Source of the DNA: Rhynochetos jubatus | Lineage: Eukaryota; Chordata; Aves; Eurypygiformes; Rhynochetidae | Assembly: GCA_027574665.1 (NCBI GenBank) | Contig: CM050690.1 | Span: 35,000,357-35,064,356, forward strand | Length of the DNA: 64,000 bases | Reading direction: 5' to 3' | In this document: in pieces, positions 36,980-49,882 of the stretch | Layout of the letters: each line of letters opens with the position of its first letter | How positions within the stretch are numbered: position 1 is the stretch's first letter | Translations under genes and position numbers: made by a program | The notes under the pieces: model-generated | Told to the model about the DNA's origin: nothing | Seen by the model: the letters and a program-made list of their open reading frames with translations, nothing else | Databases searched by the model: none

Positions 36980-39340
36980 GCCAGGGAACAACATGACAAC
37001 AGATTCTTACAGTCAGATATGTCTGGGAGAATCCCCAGGTTCACAGGCCCTGGTTGTCTTTGAGGGCTTCAAGCACTGGGTTGTGGTTGATCAGCTGCCC
37101 CTGTTGTCCACTGAAGGGACAGTGCAGCAGGGCCCAAGCATTCAGGAGGTTTTGGACTGTGCTAATGACAGCTTCCTGGCAGGTGATCCAGAAGCCAGTG
37201 GGATGATCTGCTGAAAAACATGGAAGAACTGAGAAGGGATGTAAAGGCTGGGAGCATCCTTGGCTACATTGACCATGACTTGATGGTATTCAGGGTCCTG
37301 GGAGGAGAAAACAAGGCAAAGAGCAGGAACACAACACTGGACTTCAGGACAGCAGACTTTGGCCTGTTCAAGGGAACTGCTTACAAGAATCCCATAGGAT
37401 ACAACCCTGGAGATAGAGTGGACAAGGAGAGATGAGTGATTTTCAAGAGTCACATCCTTCAACCTCAAAACAATCCATCCCAGCATGAAGGAAGTCAAAC
37501 AAAAATAGCAGGACCCACCTGCTTGGATGAACAAGTAGTTGCTGGCAAAACTCACACATATAAGGGAAACATTCAAGAGCTGGAGGCAGGGTCAGTAAAC
37601 AGTGGGAATAGAAAGCATGCAGGAATGGGGTTAGGAAATCCAAGCCCCAACTGCAGTTGGATCTAGAAGGCATGCAAAAGGCACCAAGAAGGATTTCTGT
37701 GGATATACCAGCAACAAAAGGATGACTCAGTGCTGCCTTCACCTCAGGCTTTACAGTTATGACCAGCCTTCATGAATCCCAGATGCCTGATACCTGGGCG
37801 AAAGTCTTCAGCAAGGAAAAGCTATCCTCACTGAAGAGGATTAAGGAACATGTAAATAGACTGGACATATAGAAGTCCATGGGACCTCATGGGATGCCCC
37901 ACAAGTGCTGAGGAACCTGATCTAAGTCACTCTCAATTATCTTTGAAAGGCTATGGCAAGTAGGGGACAACTGACAAGCAAGTATCTGTCAGTGTTGCCT
38001 TTATCTCTGGGAAAGCAATGGAGCAAATTCTCCTAGACACCCAAACATATGAAGGATGAGAAGGTGATTGGGAATGGTCAGTATGGCATTATAAAGGGAA
38101 AATCATGCCTGGCCAACTTGATAGCCTTCTACAATAAAACAATTGGCTTGATGAATAGGGGAAGAGATGTGGATGTTGTTTATCTCGACTTTAGTCAAGG
38201 ATGGACTTCTAGACATGTCAGTTTTAAGGCTTTTGAAGCTGTCTGCCTGAACTTCCTCATAGGTGAACTAATGAAGTACAGGCTTGATAAGTGGACAGTG
38301 AGGTGGATTTGAGTGAACTGCTGAGCTCAAAAGGTTGTGATTAGCAGCATGAATTCCAGTTGGAAGCCAGTTGCTACTGGTGTAGCACAGTGGTCAGTAC
38401 TGGGACCAATACTCTTTAACATCTTCATTGATGTCCTGGATGATAGGTCAGAGTGTACCATCAGCAAGTTTGCAGATGATACAAAATTGGAAGGTGTGGT
38501 TGATACACCAGATGGCTGTGCTACCACTCAGGCAGGTCATGGACAATGTGGAGACATGGGCAAACAAGAAATCTCATGAAGTTCAAAGGGAATTGGTAAA
38601 TCCTGCCCCTGGGAAGGAATAACCCTATGTATTATGGGGGAAATATAGTACCCCATGTACCATACTTTGACGGCTGACTGCCTTGGCTATGCCCTTTCAG
38701 AAGATAACCTGAGGCTTCACAAGGTCAACCTAAGACATCAACGTGCCTTTGTGAAAAGAAAGACAACAGCCTTCTGCTTTAGGATGGGCATCACCAGGAG
38801 GTTGAGGGAGGTGATCCTTTCCTTCTACTCATCACTGGTGAGACATGTTTAGAGCAATGTGTCCAGTTCTGGGCTCCCTACAAGAGACAAATATACTGGA
38901 GCAAGTCTACTGAAGAGCCATGAAGATGAGTAAGAGACTGCAGCATCCTTCACATGAGCAGAAGCTGTGAGAATGGGCACTGTTTTAGCCTGTTGAAGAG
39001 GTGTTTCAGGGGAATCTTATCAATATGTGCGAATAGGTGTGAGAAAAGAAGATGGGGCCAGATTCTTCTCAACAGTACTCAGTGACAGGACAAGAGGAAT
39101 CAAAATAGAGGAAATTCCTTTTGAGCATAAAAAACACCTTCTTCGCTGTGAAGGTGGTCTAAGACTAAAACATATTTCCCACAGAGATTGTGTTCTCTCC
39201 ATCCTTAAAGGTAATCAACACCCAATTAGCCACGGCCCTGACTAGCCTGCTCTTGCTGACCTTGTTTTGAGCAGAGGGCTTAGAACAGAGAAAATTCAGA
39301 GACGCCTTCCAAATCCAACCATTCTGTGATACTGTGAATT
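36980..39340 (+). mobile_element. CR1 LINE, long 2.4-kb copy with decayed ORF2
   Basis: The most complete CR1 in the window, sense on plus. In order it shows the C-terminal endonuclease (SPGSQALV at about 37,030; GYIDHDLMVFRVLGG and TTLDFRTADFGLFKG at about 37,260-37,375), the linker (GxYRYxS-type at about 37,690) and the reverse transcriptase (GKSCLANLIAFYNK, VDVVYLDFSQG, PVATGVAQWSVLGPILFNIF, SKFADDTKLEG at about 38,090-38,490). The thumb and C-terminus follow, then the 3' UTR ending ATTCTGTGATACTGTGAA. Catalytic ADD is present (FADDTK), but stops and frameshifts interrupt the frame many times, so it is inactive. The 5' endonuclease start is missing. Confidence 0.93.
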
Positions 39341-39949
39341 AGTGTTTGCTATCTGCAAAGAACTTCTGGAGGCTGACCAGTTCTTACTCCCTCACGGTGT
39401 ATCTCTCACCTCCTTCTTTTTTGAATAATACTGGCCTTTACATAATAGCTGAATAGAGGTCTACTACCCTGAGTCTTGAAAATCTCTAGCCTCCAACACA
39501 CACAGACTGTCCAATTTGCATTATGTATCACAGAAAACTAGACAATTTGTGACAATCTTCCAAAATATTTCTGCTAGGCTTAACCTAAAATCCTCTGTGT
39601 TATTTCATCTCTTTCCACAGCTTGCTTCCATCTGAATAAAAAATATTTTTAATTAAAGCAAATTCCACTTTACATTTCTGGAATGCTGTAATTTTTTCTC
39701 TTTTCACTGGAAATGCTACAGTGCTGAAGCAACAAAACACATGATACGGAATAGAGACCAAATTAAAATATATATATTTAGATGAAACCGAATGGGATGA
39801 ACAGGATACCTAGGAAACTTCTGACAAAAGAACTAGAACTCTGAGAAGAAATTTGTAAGATTTGCTGTCAGATTGACACGTAGACTTGTGCGTAGGTGTC
39901 CCACTGATGTGAGCATCCAGAAAGGCAGACTAAGTAAACTGGAAAATTA

Positions 39950-41100
39950 TTAAACAGAAGAAAATGTCTGCTGGAAAATACTGACAGAAAATGCCAGTCA
40001 GATTGGGAGCTGTAAGGCTGGGATCTAGACCTGTGAACCTTGAATCCTTGGAAAGGGCAGCTGGCCTCTTGAAAGTACAGCTGGCGTACCTAGGAAGTAG
40101 AGACATGCTGAGATGCCATTGATAAGTGTCAAACCAAGGAACTGAAGCGGCACCTTATCATCTGAAAATGTGGAAAACAGTCTAGAAAAATAAAAATTGC
40201 TCTGAAAGAACAGAAAACATCATCCATCTATTGGCTGTTACCAGTGAAATATCACAACAGCATCTATTGGCTGCTTGAATCAGTGACATCCTACCCCCTC
40301 TTATGTCTCTATCATATAAAAGGGGCTGAATTTTTATCCAAAGTGGAGTCTCTCTCCCTGAGAATTTCCCTTGTCACACGTACTTTTTGTTTTGTAAACA
40401 GGTTGAATTCTCCACACAAACTTTCTGTGAGGTCTTGGTCTCTCACCAGGGATGCCAGGATGACTCCAGACTCTGTGGCACTGATCACAGAAGTGACACT
40501 GTCTGTAATCTCACTGGTCCCCATTTTTGGGCCCACTTCTGGGGTCAGTTTGGTTTTTCCTCTCACTTCTCAAATGGTTGGGCCCACCTCTGGGACCAGT
40601 GTGTTCCCACCTTTGGGACGGTCTGTCCCCTTCTGAATTCCATTTAATTCACTTGATACTGATATTATAAAACCATACAAATAATCTATTATATCTGCTA
40701 TTATATTGTTGGTAAGTTTCTTCACTAATGAAAAGTTCAGAGTAACCTGTAGTAGTATATACCCAATTGGTCACTGCTGTTGCTCTTACTGGTTGTTGCT
40801 ATACGACTGATTGTTGCTGTTATTGACTGCTGCCATACTATTGATTGATACTATATTATTGATTGCTCATAGCAATTTGTAATAGTTGTTTAGACATACA
40901 ATCACTTTATTAATTGTAAGTATACTTGCTAGAGGTGATTTTTTAATTATTATTTTTATTTTTGTGGTAGTTTACTTGCTAGGGGTGATATTTCTGGTGT
41001 TTGTGGTAATCTGTATTAAAGTAGAAATATTTAGAGGATAAAGCCTCCACATTCTTGTGCATTACCAAATCATACAAACCCATGGTCACAATCTTTATAC
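39950..41100 (+). mobile_element. Possible LTR-like fossil, weakly supported
   Basis: Features that fit an LTR: a TATA-type ATCATATAAAAGGGG at about 40,311; a downstream GAGTCTCTCTCCCTGAG stretch; two internal units of GGGCCCAC(T/C)TCTGGG at 40,528 and 40,580 (52 bp apart); and an AGGATAAAGCC polyadenylation-like site at about 41,036. Ends and target duplications are not clear, and I do not recognise the family. It directly follows the long CR1 copy. Could equally be unrelated regulatory DNA. Confidence 0.3.
40775..40870. repeat. Degenerate tandem repeat (GATTGTTGCTATTACT-like)
   Basis: Five to six imperfect units resembling TGATTGTTGCTGTTATTGAC follow one another, with variants such as GGTTGTTGCTATACGACT and GATTGATACTATATTATT. 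Old minisatellite by appearance. Confidence 0.6.
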
Positions 41101-43015
41101 ACTCACAGACTGGATAACCTTTAGGTCTTGACACTCACTCAACTCCATCTCCTTTCCATGAAAGCATTATCAACAAAGAAATACAAAGACCATCTGGAGG
41201 CGTTCCTTGCACACAAGAGTACCTAGGTGGCCTATTAGTTGCCTATTTAGTGTCTCTGTCTCGATTGCACAGAGGGGATGTCTTTGGGTGTATCATCTGT
41301 TGGTTTTAGGTGTTCCCAGACAAAAACAACAGCCTCCGCAAAACAGTTACCTGTCCACACAGTGTTGAAGGCAATAGTGAAGAGACATCTGGAAAGGAGG
41401 ATAGCCACTGAAAAGAACAAAAACATGGGGAGACAGAGGAAAGCTAAAAATAATCCTGAAAAGACTACCGGTCTTTATGTTGTCTTTCTCATCTAAAAAT
41501 GCTGCTAATTATATTTTTCTCTTTTGCATAGTACTCAGTTGTATTCAAGAGAGAATCTGAGTTGAGTGCACCTCAGTCAATGCAAAATACCACTCAGTCC
41601 CATCAGGAGGTGAAACGGTGATTGGAGGTTGATCCATGTACTCACGATAACGTGGCTAACATTCTGATCTTATCTTTGCGCACCTGAAGAAGTTAAACAG
41701 TGACTGTAACTGTCAGTAATACCGCAACCCACATGTAACCTGCTGTGTACAAGAAAAAAAAACAATAAGCAAAATATGAGAACACCATGAAAATTTGAGG
41801 GATTCCAAAGACCTTTCAGCTAGGAAAGAGACATAAAAATTCTCCATGTTGAGGAATGTGTCTGTAAAATAAAGTATTTCAGATCCTGAATAATTTCACT
41901 CTGTTGGAGTCTAAACAAAATAGGGAGGATTATTCTTACTTAAATTTAGGCATCTAAGTTTGGCATCAAGTGTAAAGTTACCAGCCAGGCTTCCTTAGCA
42001 GTCAACAATGGGAAACAGGTACTCCTGGGGGAAACTCATCTATCTCAAAAGCCACCTGAAGGACTGGATTAATTACATTCTGAATGTGATGATTTTTTGT
42101 ATCTTGCTTCTGTACACAGAGCTTACAGTCATTAGCTCATGCCTCATATTTTAGCTTTTGATGCCCATCTCAGAAATTATGAACTGTACTTTCAAAAAAA
42201 AGAAAATCTACTTACTTCAGTTTAGGACAATGATGATTTAGGAAACTGGTCGATGCATAACACGTGAATTCCAAGCAATCTTAAAAACAACTCCACCACT
42301 GGGTCAGGGTATGAGGATTCAGGCTGTGCTATGTGTCTGACAGGAGGAAGAAAGGCTGCTGCCCTTAATTACTCCAAGTTGTACTGGAGAACTGAGGCAC
42401 ACCACCTTAGGGGAAATAAGATATTTCCAACTTCTCAAAAGTAGCCTGAATATACAGACTGAGGCAGAAATATAACAAGTAAGATGCCACATGCCTTTTT
42501 AAAAATACATAAGGGCTCACACTGTTGCAAGGAATTCAAAACACACGATGTAGGCTGGGACCAGAGACACTTTTCCATAGGCAAGTTTGGAAGGGGAGTA
42601 ACTATAGGAATAAAAGACTTCATGATTTGCAGTAAAAATCATGTTCGAGTTAGGGTTGTCTGTCTCTTATACAGGTATTAAGAAGTCAGCAGCAAGAATG
42701 GCAGACTTTACACTTTTCTAAATCTCACTATTTCTTAAGTTACTGTAAAACAAGTAAACCTATGTATTTGTTCACCTTTGTCTTTCTGTCTCCCTGAAGA
42801 GCTGTACTATTAATCAAGAATAGACCCCATGTGGGAAGTACAGAAAAGTCATGTCCACGGTGAGGATGGGTCGGATGTCATCTGCTCTGTTTCAGTCACT
42901 GAGTTGTATGAATGTCAAAGCCTCTGCCTCTGGGATGCAAAACAAGTAGACGAAATCACGCAGATAGTGTGCTGGAAAATCCCAGACAAAAAGTCAAACA
43001 GGTACACAATCAAAG
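41101..43015. other. Intergenic, nothing recognised
   Basis: No ORF above 78 codons and no known repeat between the LTR-like block and the next CR1. Confidence 0.5.
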
Positions 43016-43728
43016 ATCATAGAATCACAGAATCACAGGATGGTTTGGGTTGGAAGGGACCTTAAAGATCATCTAGTTCCAACTCCCCTGCCACAGGCAT
43101 GGACACGCTCCACTACACCAGGTTGCTCCAAGTCTCATCCAGCCTGGCCTTGAACACTTCCAGGGATGAGGCATCCACAGCTTCTCTGGGCAATGTCACC
43201 CAGTGCCTCACCACCCTCACAGTAAAGAATTTCTTCCTGATACCTAATCTAAATCTACTCGCTTTCAGTTTAAAACTGTCACCCCTTGTCCTGTCACTAC
43301 ACTCCCTGAAAGAGTTCCCCTCGACCTTTTCTGTAACCCCTTCAGGTACTGGAAGGTGTTATAAGTCTCCCCGGAGCCTTCTCTTCTTCAGGCTGAACAA
43401 GCCCAACTCTCTCAGCCTTTCTTCACAGGAGAGGTGTTCCAGCCTTGTGATCATCTTTGTGACCTTCTTTGGACTCGCTCCAACTGGTAGATATCCTTCT
43501 TATGCTGGGGGCCCCAGAGCTGGATGCAATATTGCAGGTAGGGTTTCACAAGAGCAGAGTGGAGGGGCAGAATCCTGCCCCTCAACCTGCTGGCCATACT
43601 TCTCTGGATACAGCCCAGGATACAGTTGGTTTTCTGGGCTGCCAGCACACACTGCCAGTTCATGTCCAGCTTTTCATCCACCAGTACCCCCAGGTCCTTC
43701 TCCTCAGAGCTGCTTTCAGGAAAAATAT
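43016..43728 (-). mobile_element. CR1 LINE, 3' fragment
   Basis: Plus strand starts with the tail (ATCATAGAATCACAGAATCA) and TGGTTTGGGTTGGAAGGGAC. The minus strand then encodes the end of ORF2, with SSEEKDLGVLVDEKLDMNW, ILPLHSALVKPYLQYCIQLWG and PQHKKDI between 43,451 and 43,725. A 222-codon frame on the opposite strand (43,099-43,767) is the antisense shadow of this CR1 and not a gene. Confidence 0.94.
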
Positions 43729-43819
43729 GCAGCACAACAAGACCTGGAACCAACATCTCAAAAGTGAGCACCCAGGGAAACTCTTTAAGTGCATGGTAAC
43801 TTTGCTTACATTAAAAGAT

Positions 43820-43868
43820 GTTTAAGAAAAAAACCAACAGACAAACCAAACCAAACCAAACCCAAAAC
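43820..43868. repeat. (CCAAA)n microsatellite
   Basis: CAAACCAAACCAAACC units, imperfect, just beyond the 5' end of the CR1 copy ending at 43,728. Confidence 0.75.
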
Positions 43869-46555
43869 ATTTTTCTCCACAAATGTCAAAGAAGATTGCC
43901 CTGTTTCTGCAGAAGGTCTTCCCGAAACTTCAGCAAGAGGAGCAAAAAATACAGTTTTACACATAGTTTAGATTGATTTGTTCTGACCGAACTTTCTTGT
44001 GCAGTTCTAACTGCAAAATATTACTTTTGCAATACCTTGTGCCATAGGACTAAATTTGAGAGCAGAATTTGATGTATTCTTTCAATGGTAATATTCCACA
44101 GACAGTCCCAGTATTGTAAGGTTGGGTTTTCTCACCCCTAAAGAATGATTAAAACATTTTGGTTATGTTTGCCTTCCAGTGTTTCACAGCAGTTCAATGC
44201 TGTTGGAAAGATTGCATCTTTTTGTGGGGGTTCTTTACATGACTGAAACGGAATCAATATTCTCATGGTGTATTTTCAATAAGTCATCATGGACAACTTT
44301 GCTGAATTAGCACACTTTGAATTGATACAGAATTAATAAAAATCCCCAAAGGGATTCCTTTCCCACACTTGCATTCAATGTGTCCTTTTCCTAGTAAGGA
44401 CTAGGTTCTGTATTCTAATGTAACGTCTAGATTTTGCTCTCACAGTAACATTAGGCACAGGTAATTTCATGATGTTCATGGAGCTGCCCCTCCTCTCATA
44501 CCTGCCATGAAACATCATGAGAATCTAGCCACCGCAGGAGCAGTATCACCCACCACCTTTCAAACTGTATGTTGGCTTTCAATGTTGTTTTTCCCAGGTT
44601 CCTGTGAAGACGAGGGTTATACAGCCATGCCGTGCTGACCTGACTGTCAATGTGATTGGCAATCTGTCGAGGTCTTATCCATGAACCATCACGTTTGCAC
44701 CTAATAGCTAGTTGCCACCAAATTGATGGAGAGATCACTGCCTTTTAACTTCTGGGAAAACAAATGACTTTGTAGTTAGACTTAGTATGCGACTTTTTAA
44801 CTCAGTTTGTAGAATTTGTTAGCATCTCAAATGAGGAAAAGAGATAACAGAAACTCAGATGTTACTAGATGCCCAAGAATTCACATTACACATTCCATGC
44901 CTTCAGAAAAACAGCAGTTATGGCCTGCATCTTCCTGGAGGAGTAAAGTCTATCAGGCTTAAGACACAAACCCACAGGAATCCAGACTTACAGGATGTTT
45001 GCTATTACTCATACATATGCTTTTCTGGCTGAAATTTTCCAGGGATATTTTTTTTTCTGTAGATGAAGTTTGGATGAAAAACTTCAACTCCTTTGGAACA
45101 CAAAGAAAGCTGGGAAAAAACAAGGCCCATTGCATTTATTAGGACATATGTTTAAATAAAAAGAACCAAAACAAACCAAAAAGTAAAAAGCAAATTTCCT
45201 AGTTGGGAACAAAAGGAAGATAAAGTATGAAAGTTCTTGTCCTGCCAAAGTCTTGAGCAGCAGATAGCTTCTCTACAACTGTCAATCCTTTGTTCTTTAA
45301 AAATAATTTATGCCTATAAAAATGGCACCTCTTTTCCAGTGTAAATCAAGTCTTTTAAATCCAACAAATAAGTGATGGTGAAAGCAAAAAATTACTAAAC
45401 CTAGTAATTTGACAAGAAAAACATACTGCATTGTTGCATAATGAATCGGTTAGCAGCAACTGAAAATATTTCTGGCCCTACTAGAGGAGATTGTGGGTTC
45501 ATTTGGACACCATATCCTAACTAGATGTGCTTTGTTTCCTAAAACGAAGTTGTGACCTGATAGCACTCGTGTCATTGTTATGTCTGCTTTACTACATTGC
45601 TGTTGGCCAATCAATCTCATTGGCGAAACACTGCATTCTGAAAGTGAGCTCTTCACATGGTCATGTCCTTTGTTTATTTTACTGAGCAATTATATGAATT
45701 GCAGCCCAGCGAAACTCAGTGAAGGAAAGGTAGTCTACACACCCTGAAAATACAAAATTCAAACACATTCCATTTTCACTGTGATGTAGACTTCTTAGGT
45801 TTGCCATACAAGTCTGCCTCATAAACACAGATTTTCATGTTAGGTACATGATTCTCTATATGGTATACAAGCCTTATGCTTCATTAGTGCTGACTTTGCA
45901 AACTAGCCAGTATCTCTTATATACTAACTTTTTCACGTTTTATGACCTGAAAAAGAATTACCCTTTCCTTCTTCAAGTGACATAAAGGCAAGCCATGACC
46001 ATGTATTTTTAAACTATGAATACACACCTGAAAAAAAAAGTTAAGATGATATTTTGGGTTTCAGTCCCAAGTGATATAATGTCCCAAGCGATATTTTGGT
46101 CAACTCCATGATTCAGAAACAATGAAATTTATAAATTTATTAGCCTAGGTTCATTGGATTGGAAAACAGTTTCTGCCTTCCTTTATAACGTGTTGCTGTA
46201 GTTAACATTCAGAGGTTCCTATAACCTGAGGAATTACAAATAATTTCCGTCAGACAACAGCTGTTATTTTTTCCTGCTATCTTTGCTTCTCTTTTGTTTT
46301 GAGATCTTTCAGTCTGAACATATTGAAGTAAATGTACATTATTCATTACCATTTCCATTAGTCATGACACAGGTAGTCAATCATTTGCAAAAAATAAAGA
46401 GATTTAGGAAACTGTACAAATGCATAAATACAGATTTTGTTCCTGCCACCTACTTCATTCTCACAAAATCCATTCTCCTTAACATAAGTTATCTCGCATA
46501 ATTTGTAAGTACTTGGCATAGCTGCATATATTTTAAATACCTGTTGGAGATTCAG

Positions 46556-46637
46556 AAAAACAAAACAAAACAAAACAAACAAAAAAAAAAACCCAACCAA
46601 AAAACCCGCCCAAAAAACCCCAAAACCCCCCACCAAA
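46556..46637. repeat. A/C-rich microsatellite (AAAAC)n/(AACCCC)-like
   Basis: AAAAC units grade into A11, then AACCC and CCCC-rich units. A complementary-type T/G tract occurs 380 bp to the right. Confidence 0.85.
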
Positions 46638-47020
46638 CAGTTTTCAGGCAAGTCATATACATTGGTTTGTATAGTTAAATTTAGAAGATAAAAATTCCAC
46701 TCTAGCCTTTAAGGGGATGATGGCTGAGAATTGAATAGTATTGTCTTATCTGCTGAAGGAGGATGTTATCCATTCATCAGCCTGATACATTTCCTTAAGA
46801 CTGTCAGCATTAGCAAAGTGATAAGATAATGGAATGCATTCATTTTAATTATCTGGAATATTTCCCCAGTGAAAGTTGAAAATAGTTCCAGTTCATTTTG
46901 CTAATGAATGGATAAAGGAACTAATCACTTTTTAGCTAGATATATTTGAATAAACAAATGCTGCATAATCATTTACAAAAAGATATATTTCTGCATAAGC
47001 TCATTTATGCAAACTGGCAT

Positions 47021-47080
47021 GGTTTTTTTGGTTGTTTGGGGTTTGATTTTGTTTTTTGGGGTTTTTTTTTTTTTTTTTTG
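47021..47080. repeat. T/G-rich tract with T18 run
   Basis: GGTTTTTTTGGTTGTTTGGGG-like units end in a run of about 18 T. Read on minus it resembles the A/C tract at 46,556-46,637, so the two are an imperfect inverted pair. Confidence 0.8.
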
Positions 47081-47344
47081 CTTTTAATATGGACATCCAT
47101 CTTAGAAATAAGAGCTTTTTAGTAACCTGGTGACAGTTGCATTTTCTTCCCCTACAACTAGCATTGTTACTGCAGACTTTCAAAACTGCTCTTAAAGACA
47201 TATTATCAATGAATACCTTGATGTAGTGTTTGCATTTTTGTACATTAAAATGTTTTAAGAAACTGTTCTGGGTGCAGATCATATGTAGAACCTATGGAGA
47301 CTGTGGTATTCTGGTGGCCACTACCTCAGTTTCACACACTGATA

Positions 47345-47808
47345 AATTCACAGATTCACAGAGTGTTCGGGCTTGGAAGGGACCTCTAGAGATCACCTAG
47401 TCCAACCCCCCTGCCAGAGCAGGATCCCCTAGAGCAGATCACACAGGAACAAGGCCAGGCGGCTTTGGAAAGTCTCCAGGGAAGGAGACTCCCCCACCTC
47501 TCTGGGCAGCCTGTCCCAGGGCTCTGTCACCCTCACAGGGAAGAAGGGTTTCCTCATGTTCAGGCTGAACCTTCTGTTTCCCAGTTGATGGCCATTGCCC
47601 CTAGTCTTGTCACTGGACACCACTGAGAAGAGCCTGGCCCCATCCTCCTGACACCCACCCTTTAGATATTGATAAGCATTGATAAGATCCCCCTCAGCCT
47701 CCTCTTCTCCAAGTTAAACAGCCCCAGCTCTCTCAGCCTTCCCTCAGATGGAAGGTGCTCCAGGTCCTGAAACATCTTAGGGGCCCTGAGCTGGACCCTC
47801 TCCTTATA
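47345..47808 (-). mobile_element. CR1 LINE, 3' fragment (second subfamily)
   Basis: Tail TTCACAGAGTGTTCGGGCTT, then CCTCTAGAGATCACCTAGTC. The minus strand encodes the ORF2 C-terminus with [20 protein letters not shown] and [20 protein letters not shown] (47,429-47,623). It belongs to the same tail type as the fragment at 32,262 and differs from the GGTTTGGGTTGGAAGGG copies. Confidence 0.93.
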
Positions 47809-48829
47809 TTACACTGCCCAATGAACAGTCATCTATAATTCACTATGCAGTTACCATAACCATAAAGATTTAACATTTGTAGTTCCTCTGAGTAACTGAG
47901 AATATATATGAGCACAAATAAATCACAACTGAGGATGCTTACTCCTACCCAATCCCAGTGATCAATGTATTGCTGCCTGTTAAAAAATGACAGAGACAGG
48001 AAATCTGAAAGTTTCTATTGAGAGATAGATTTTGATAAAACAAAAATAAATAGAAAATTTGTCCTTCAATCATGGTGCTTAAGATCATTGATGAAATATA
48101 TCACTAAGAAACACAGGATGTAACCTTGAATGGGTTCATTTAGGCTTAGTAAAGGAGGCTTTCAATAGTATGTGATTTTCAATAAATGCAGACTACAGGA
48201 GGCTCTCCCTGACATACGTTTCCCAGTTATGTTTCTAGTCCAGTGTTAGACCAATAACTTAAACAAACCACCATAATTAAGTCATAAATCCAAGCTCAGT
48301 GAGAGCAGGTAACACATTTTATCAATTGGGTGAAGGACTGTTCAGTCCAAGACACTCAGTGAAACTGAGCTCTCCAGCAACAGCAAATCTTTCCAAGGAG
48401 AGCTGCCGAAACACAGTGCATCCACTGCCTGCTAGTAGCCCCCACATCCATTCAGCTGAGCTCAAAGCTGGATGGGATGGGTGCAGTCATACACAGAAAA
48501 GCGACAGATCCCTTCTGACAGAGACTATATCAAAACAGGTACAGGGAAAATCTTTATAGCAAACAAGGTCTCCTCTGTCTGATAAAGCTGTCTTTGATCT
48601 TGCATAATTCTGAAAACATCAGGGTAGGAATTCTGGCTTAAGAGTGCAGAGAAGTATTTTCTTATGCAGAGTGAAATATGATTATGCAGGTATTAGGATG
48701 ATGGACCAGACATGGCAATTGGCAATGAAGACATTTCATGCAACAGTAAGAAATTCCACTCTCCACTCACCATTGACAGCTGGTAGAATAGAAACTGAAT
48801 TACAAATGGAGATTTTTCCCACAACCTGC
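47809..48829. other. Intergenic, nothing recognised
   Basis: Unique-looking DNA between two oppositely oriented CR1 fragments; an 86-codon ORF (48,299-48,559, +) has no known domain. Confidence 0.45.
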
Positions 48830-49882
48830 TCCTGGACAAACTGGCAAGACACAGACTGGATGGGTGGTCTGCAAGATGAGCAGGACGTTGACTCAGAGGC
48901 CATGTTCAGAGGGTGGTGATCAAGGGTTTTCACTTGGTCTGGCAGCCTGTCACAAGTGGGGTCCCCCAGGGGTCGACAGCGGGCCCCACACCCTTCAACA
49001 TCTTCACAAATGTCCTGGGTGATGGAATTGAAAACACTGGCACCAGGTTTGCTGGCGACGCCAAACGGAATATTTCAGAAGGGAGAGCCATCTCACAGAG
49101 AGACCTGGATAGGCGGGAAGAGTGGGGCAGCGAGAGCAGCGTGGAGTCCAGCCAAGACAAGTACAAAGTCCTGCACCTGGGACAACATAACCAAAGAGCC
49201 CAGCACAGGGTGGGATCTGTGTGAGCGGAGCTGAAAGGGACCCAGGGGCTGCTGGGGGACAACCAGTCGAACGTGAGTCACCAGAGCGCCACTGCAGCAA
49301 TGAAGGCAAATCGGATCCTGGGCTGCATCCACAGGGGCATTCCTAGCAGAGCTAGAGATGTGATCACCCCACTCTGCTGAGCGCTTGTCAGGCTGCAGCT
49401 GGAGTGCAGTGTCCAGTTCTGGTCCCTACTGTCTGGAGAGGGTCCAAAGGAGAGCTCCAAAGATGGTCAAAAGGCTGGAGAACCTGCCTTCTGAGGAAAG
49501 GCTGGAGGAACTAGGTCTTTTCTGCCCGGAGAAGAGAAGGCTCAGCAGGGAACTCATCACAGTAATACAATACTGAGAAGGCAGCTACAAAGAATACAGA
49601 GACTCTCTCTTCACAAGAAGTCACATGGTGAAAACAAGGGGAAAAGGGTACAAGTTGCACTGGGAGAAGTTTTATCTTGACATAAAACAGAAAGTTCTTA
49701 CAGTGAGAACAATTATTCACTGGAACAACCTCACCAGAGACCAGTAGAGTCCTCATCACTGGAGGTTTTCTAGTTGCAACTGGGGAGTATGCCAGATAAT
49801 CTCATCTAGATTCCCTTGCCTACAAAAATATGGACCAGATGATCTCTCAAGCACCCTTACAACTCTCCTGTTCTATGATTTT
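48830..49882 (+). mobile_element. CR1 LINE, diverged 3' fragment
   Basis: Sense on plus. Frames shift, but the order is that of CR1 ORF2: [79 protein letters not shown], then [15 protein letters not shown] and [11 protein letters not shown] (49,440-49,520). The 3' UTR reads GGACCAGATGATCTCTCAAG and ends TTCTATGATTTTA. Several frameshifts and stops; inactive. It represents a third tail type. Confidence 0.88.

Larger units (their letters stand above)
43869..47344. other. Intergenic with candidate regulatory blocks
   Basis: 45,540-45,690 includes an inverted CCAAT pair (GCCAAT at 45,606-45,611 and ATTGGC at 45,619-45,624). 46,780-47,010 has AGATAA, GGAATG and ATGCAAA motifs between the two A/C-T/G tracts. 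No gene seen. Confidence 0.4.

Noticed and set aside
43099-43767. 222-codon plus ORF
   Set aside because: Exact antisense of CR1 ORF2; the sense frame on minus carries the recognisable reverse transcriptase-tail motifs.
48930-49332. Overlapping minus-strand ORFs of 79-110 codons
   Set aside because: Antisense shadows of the CR1 copy at 48,830-49,882.
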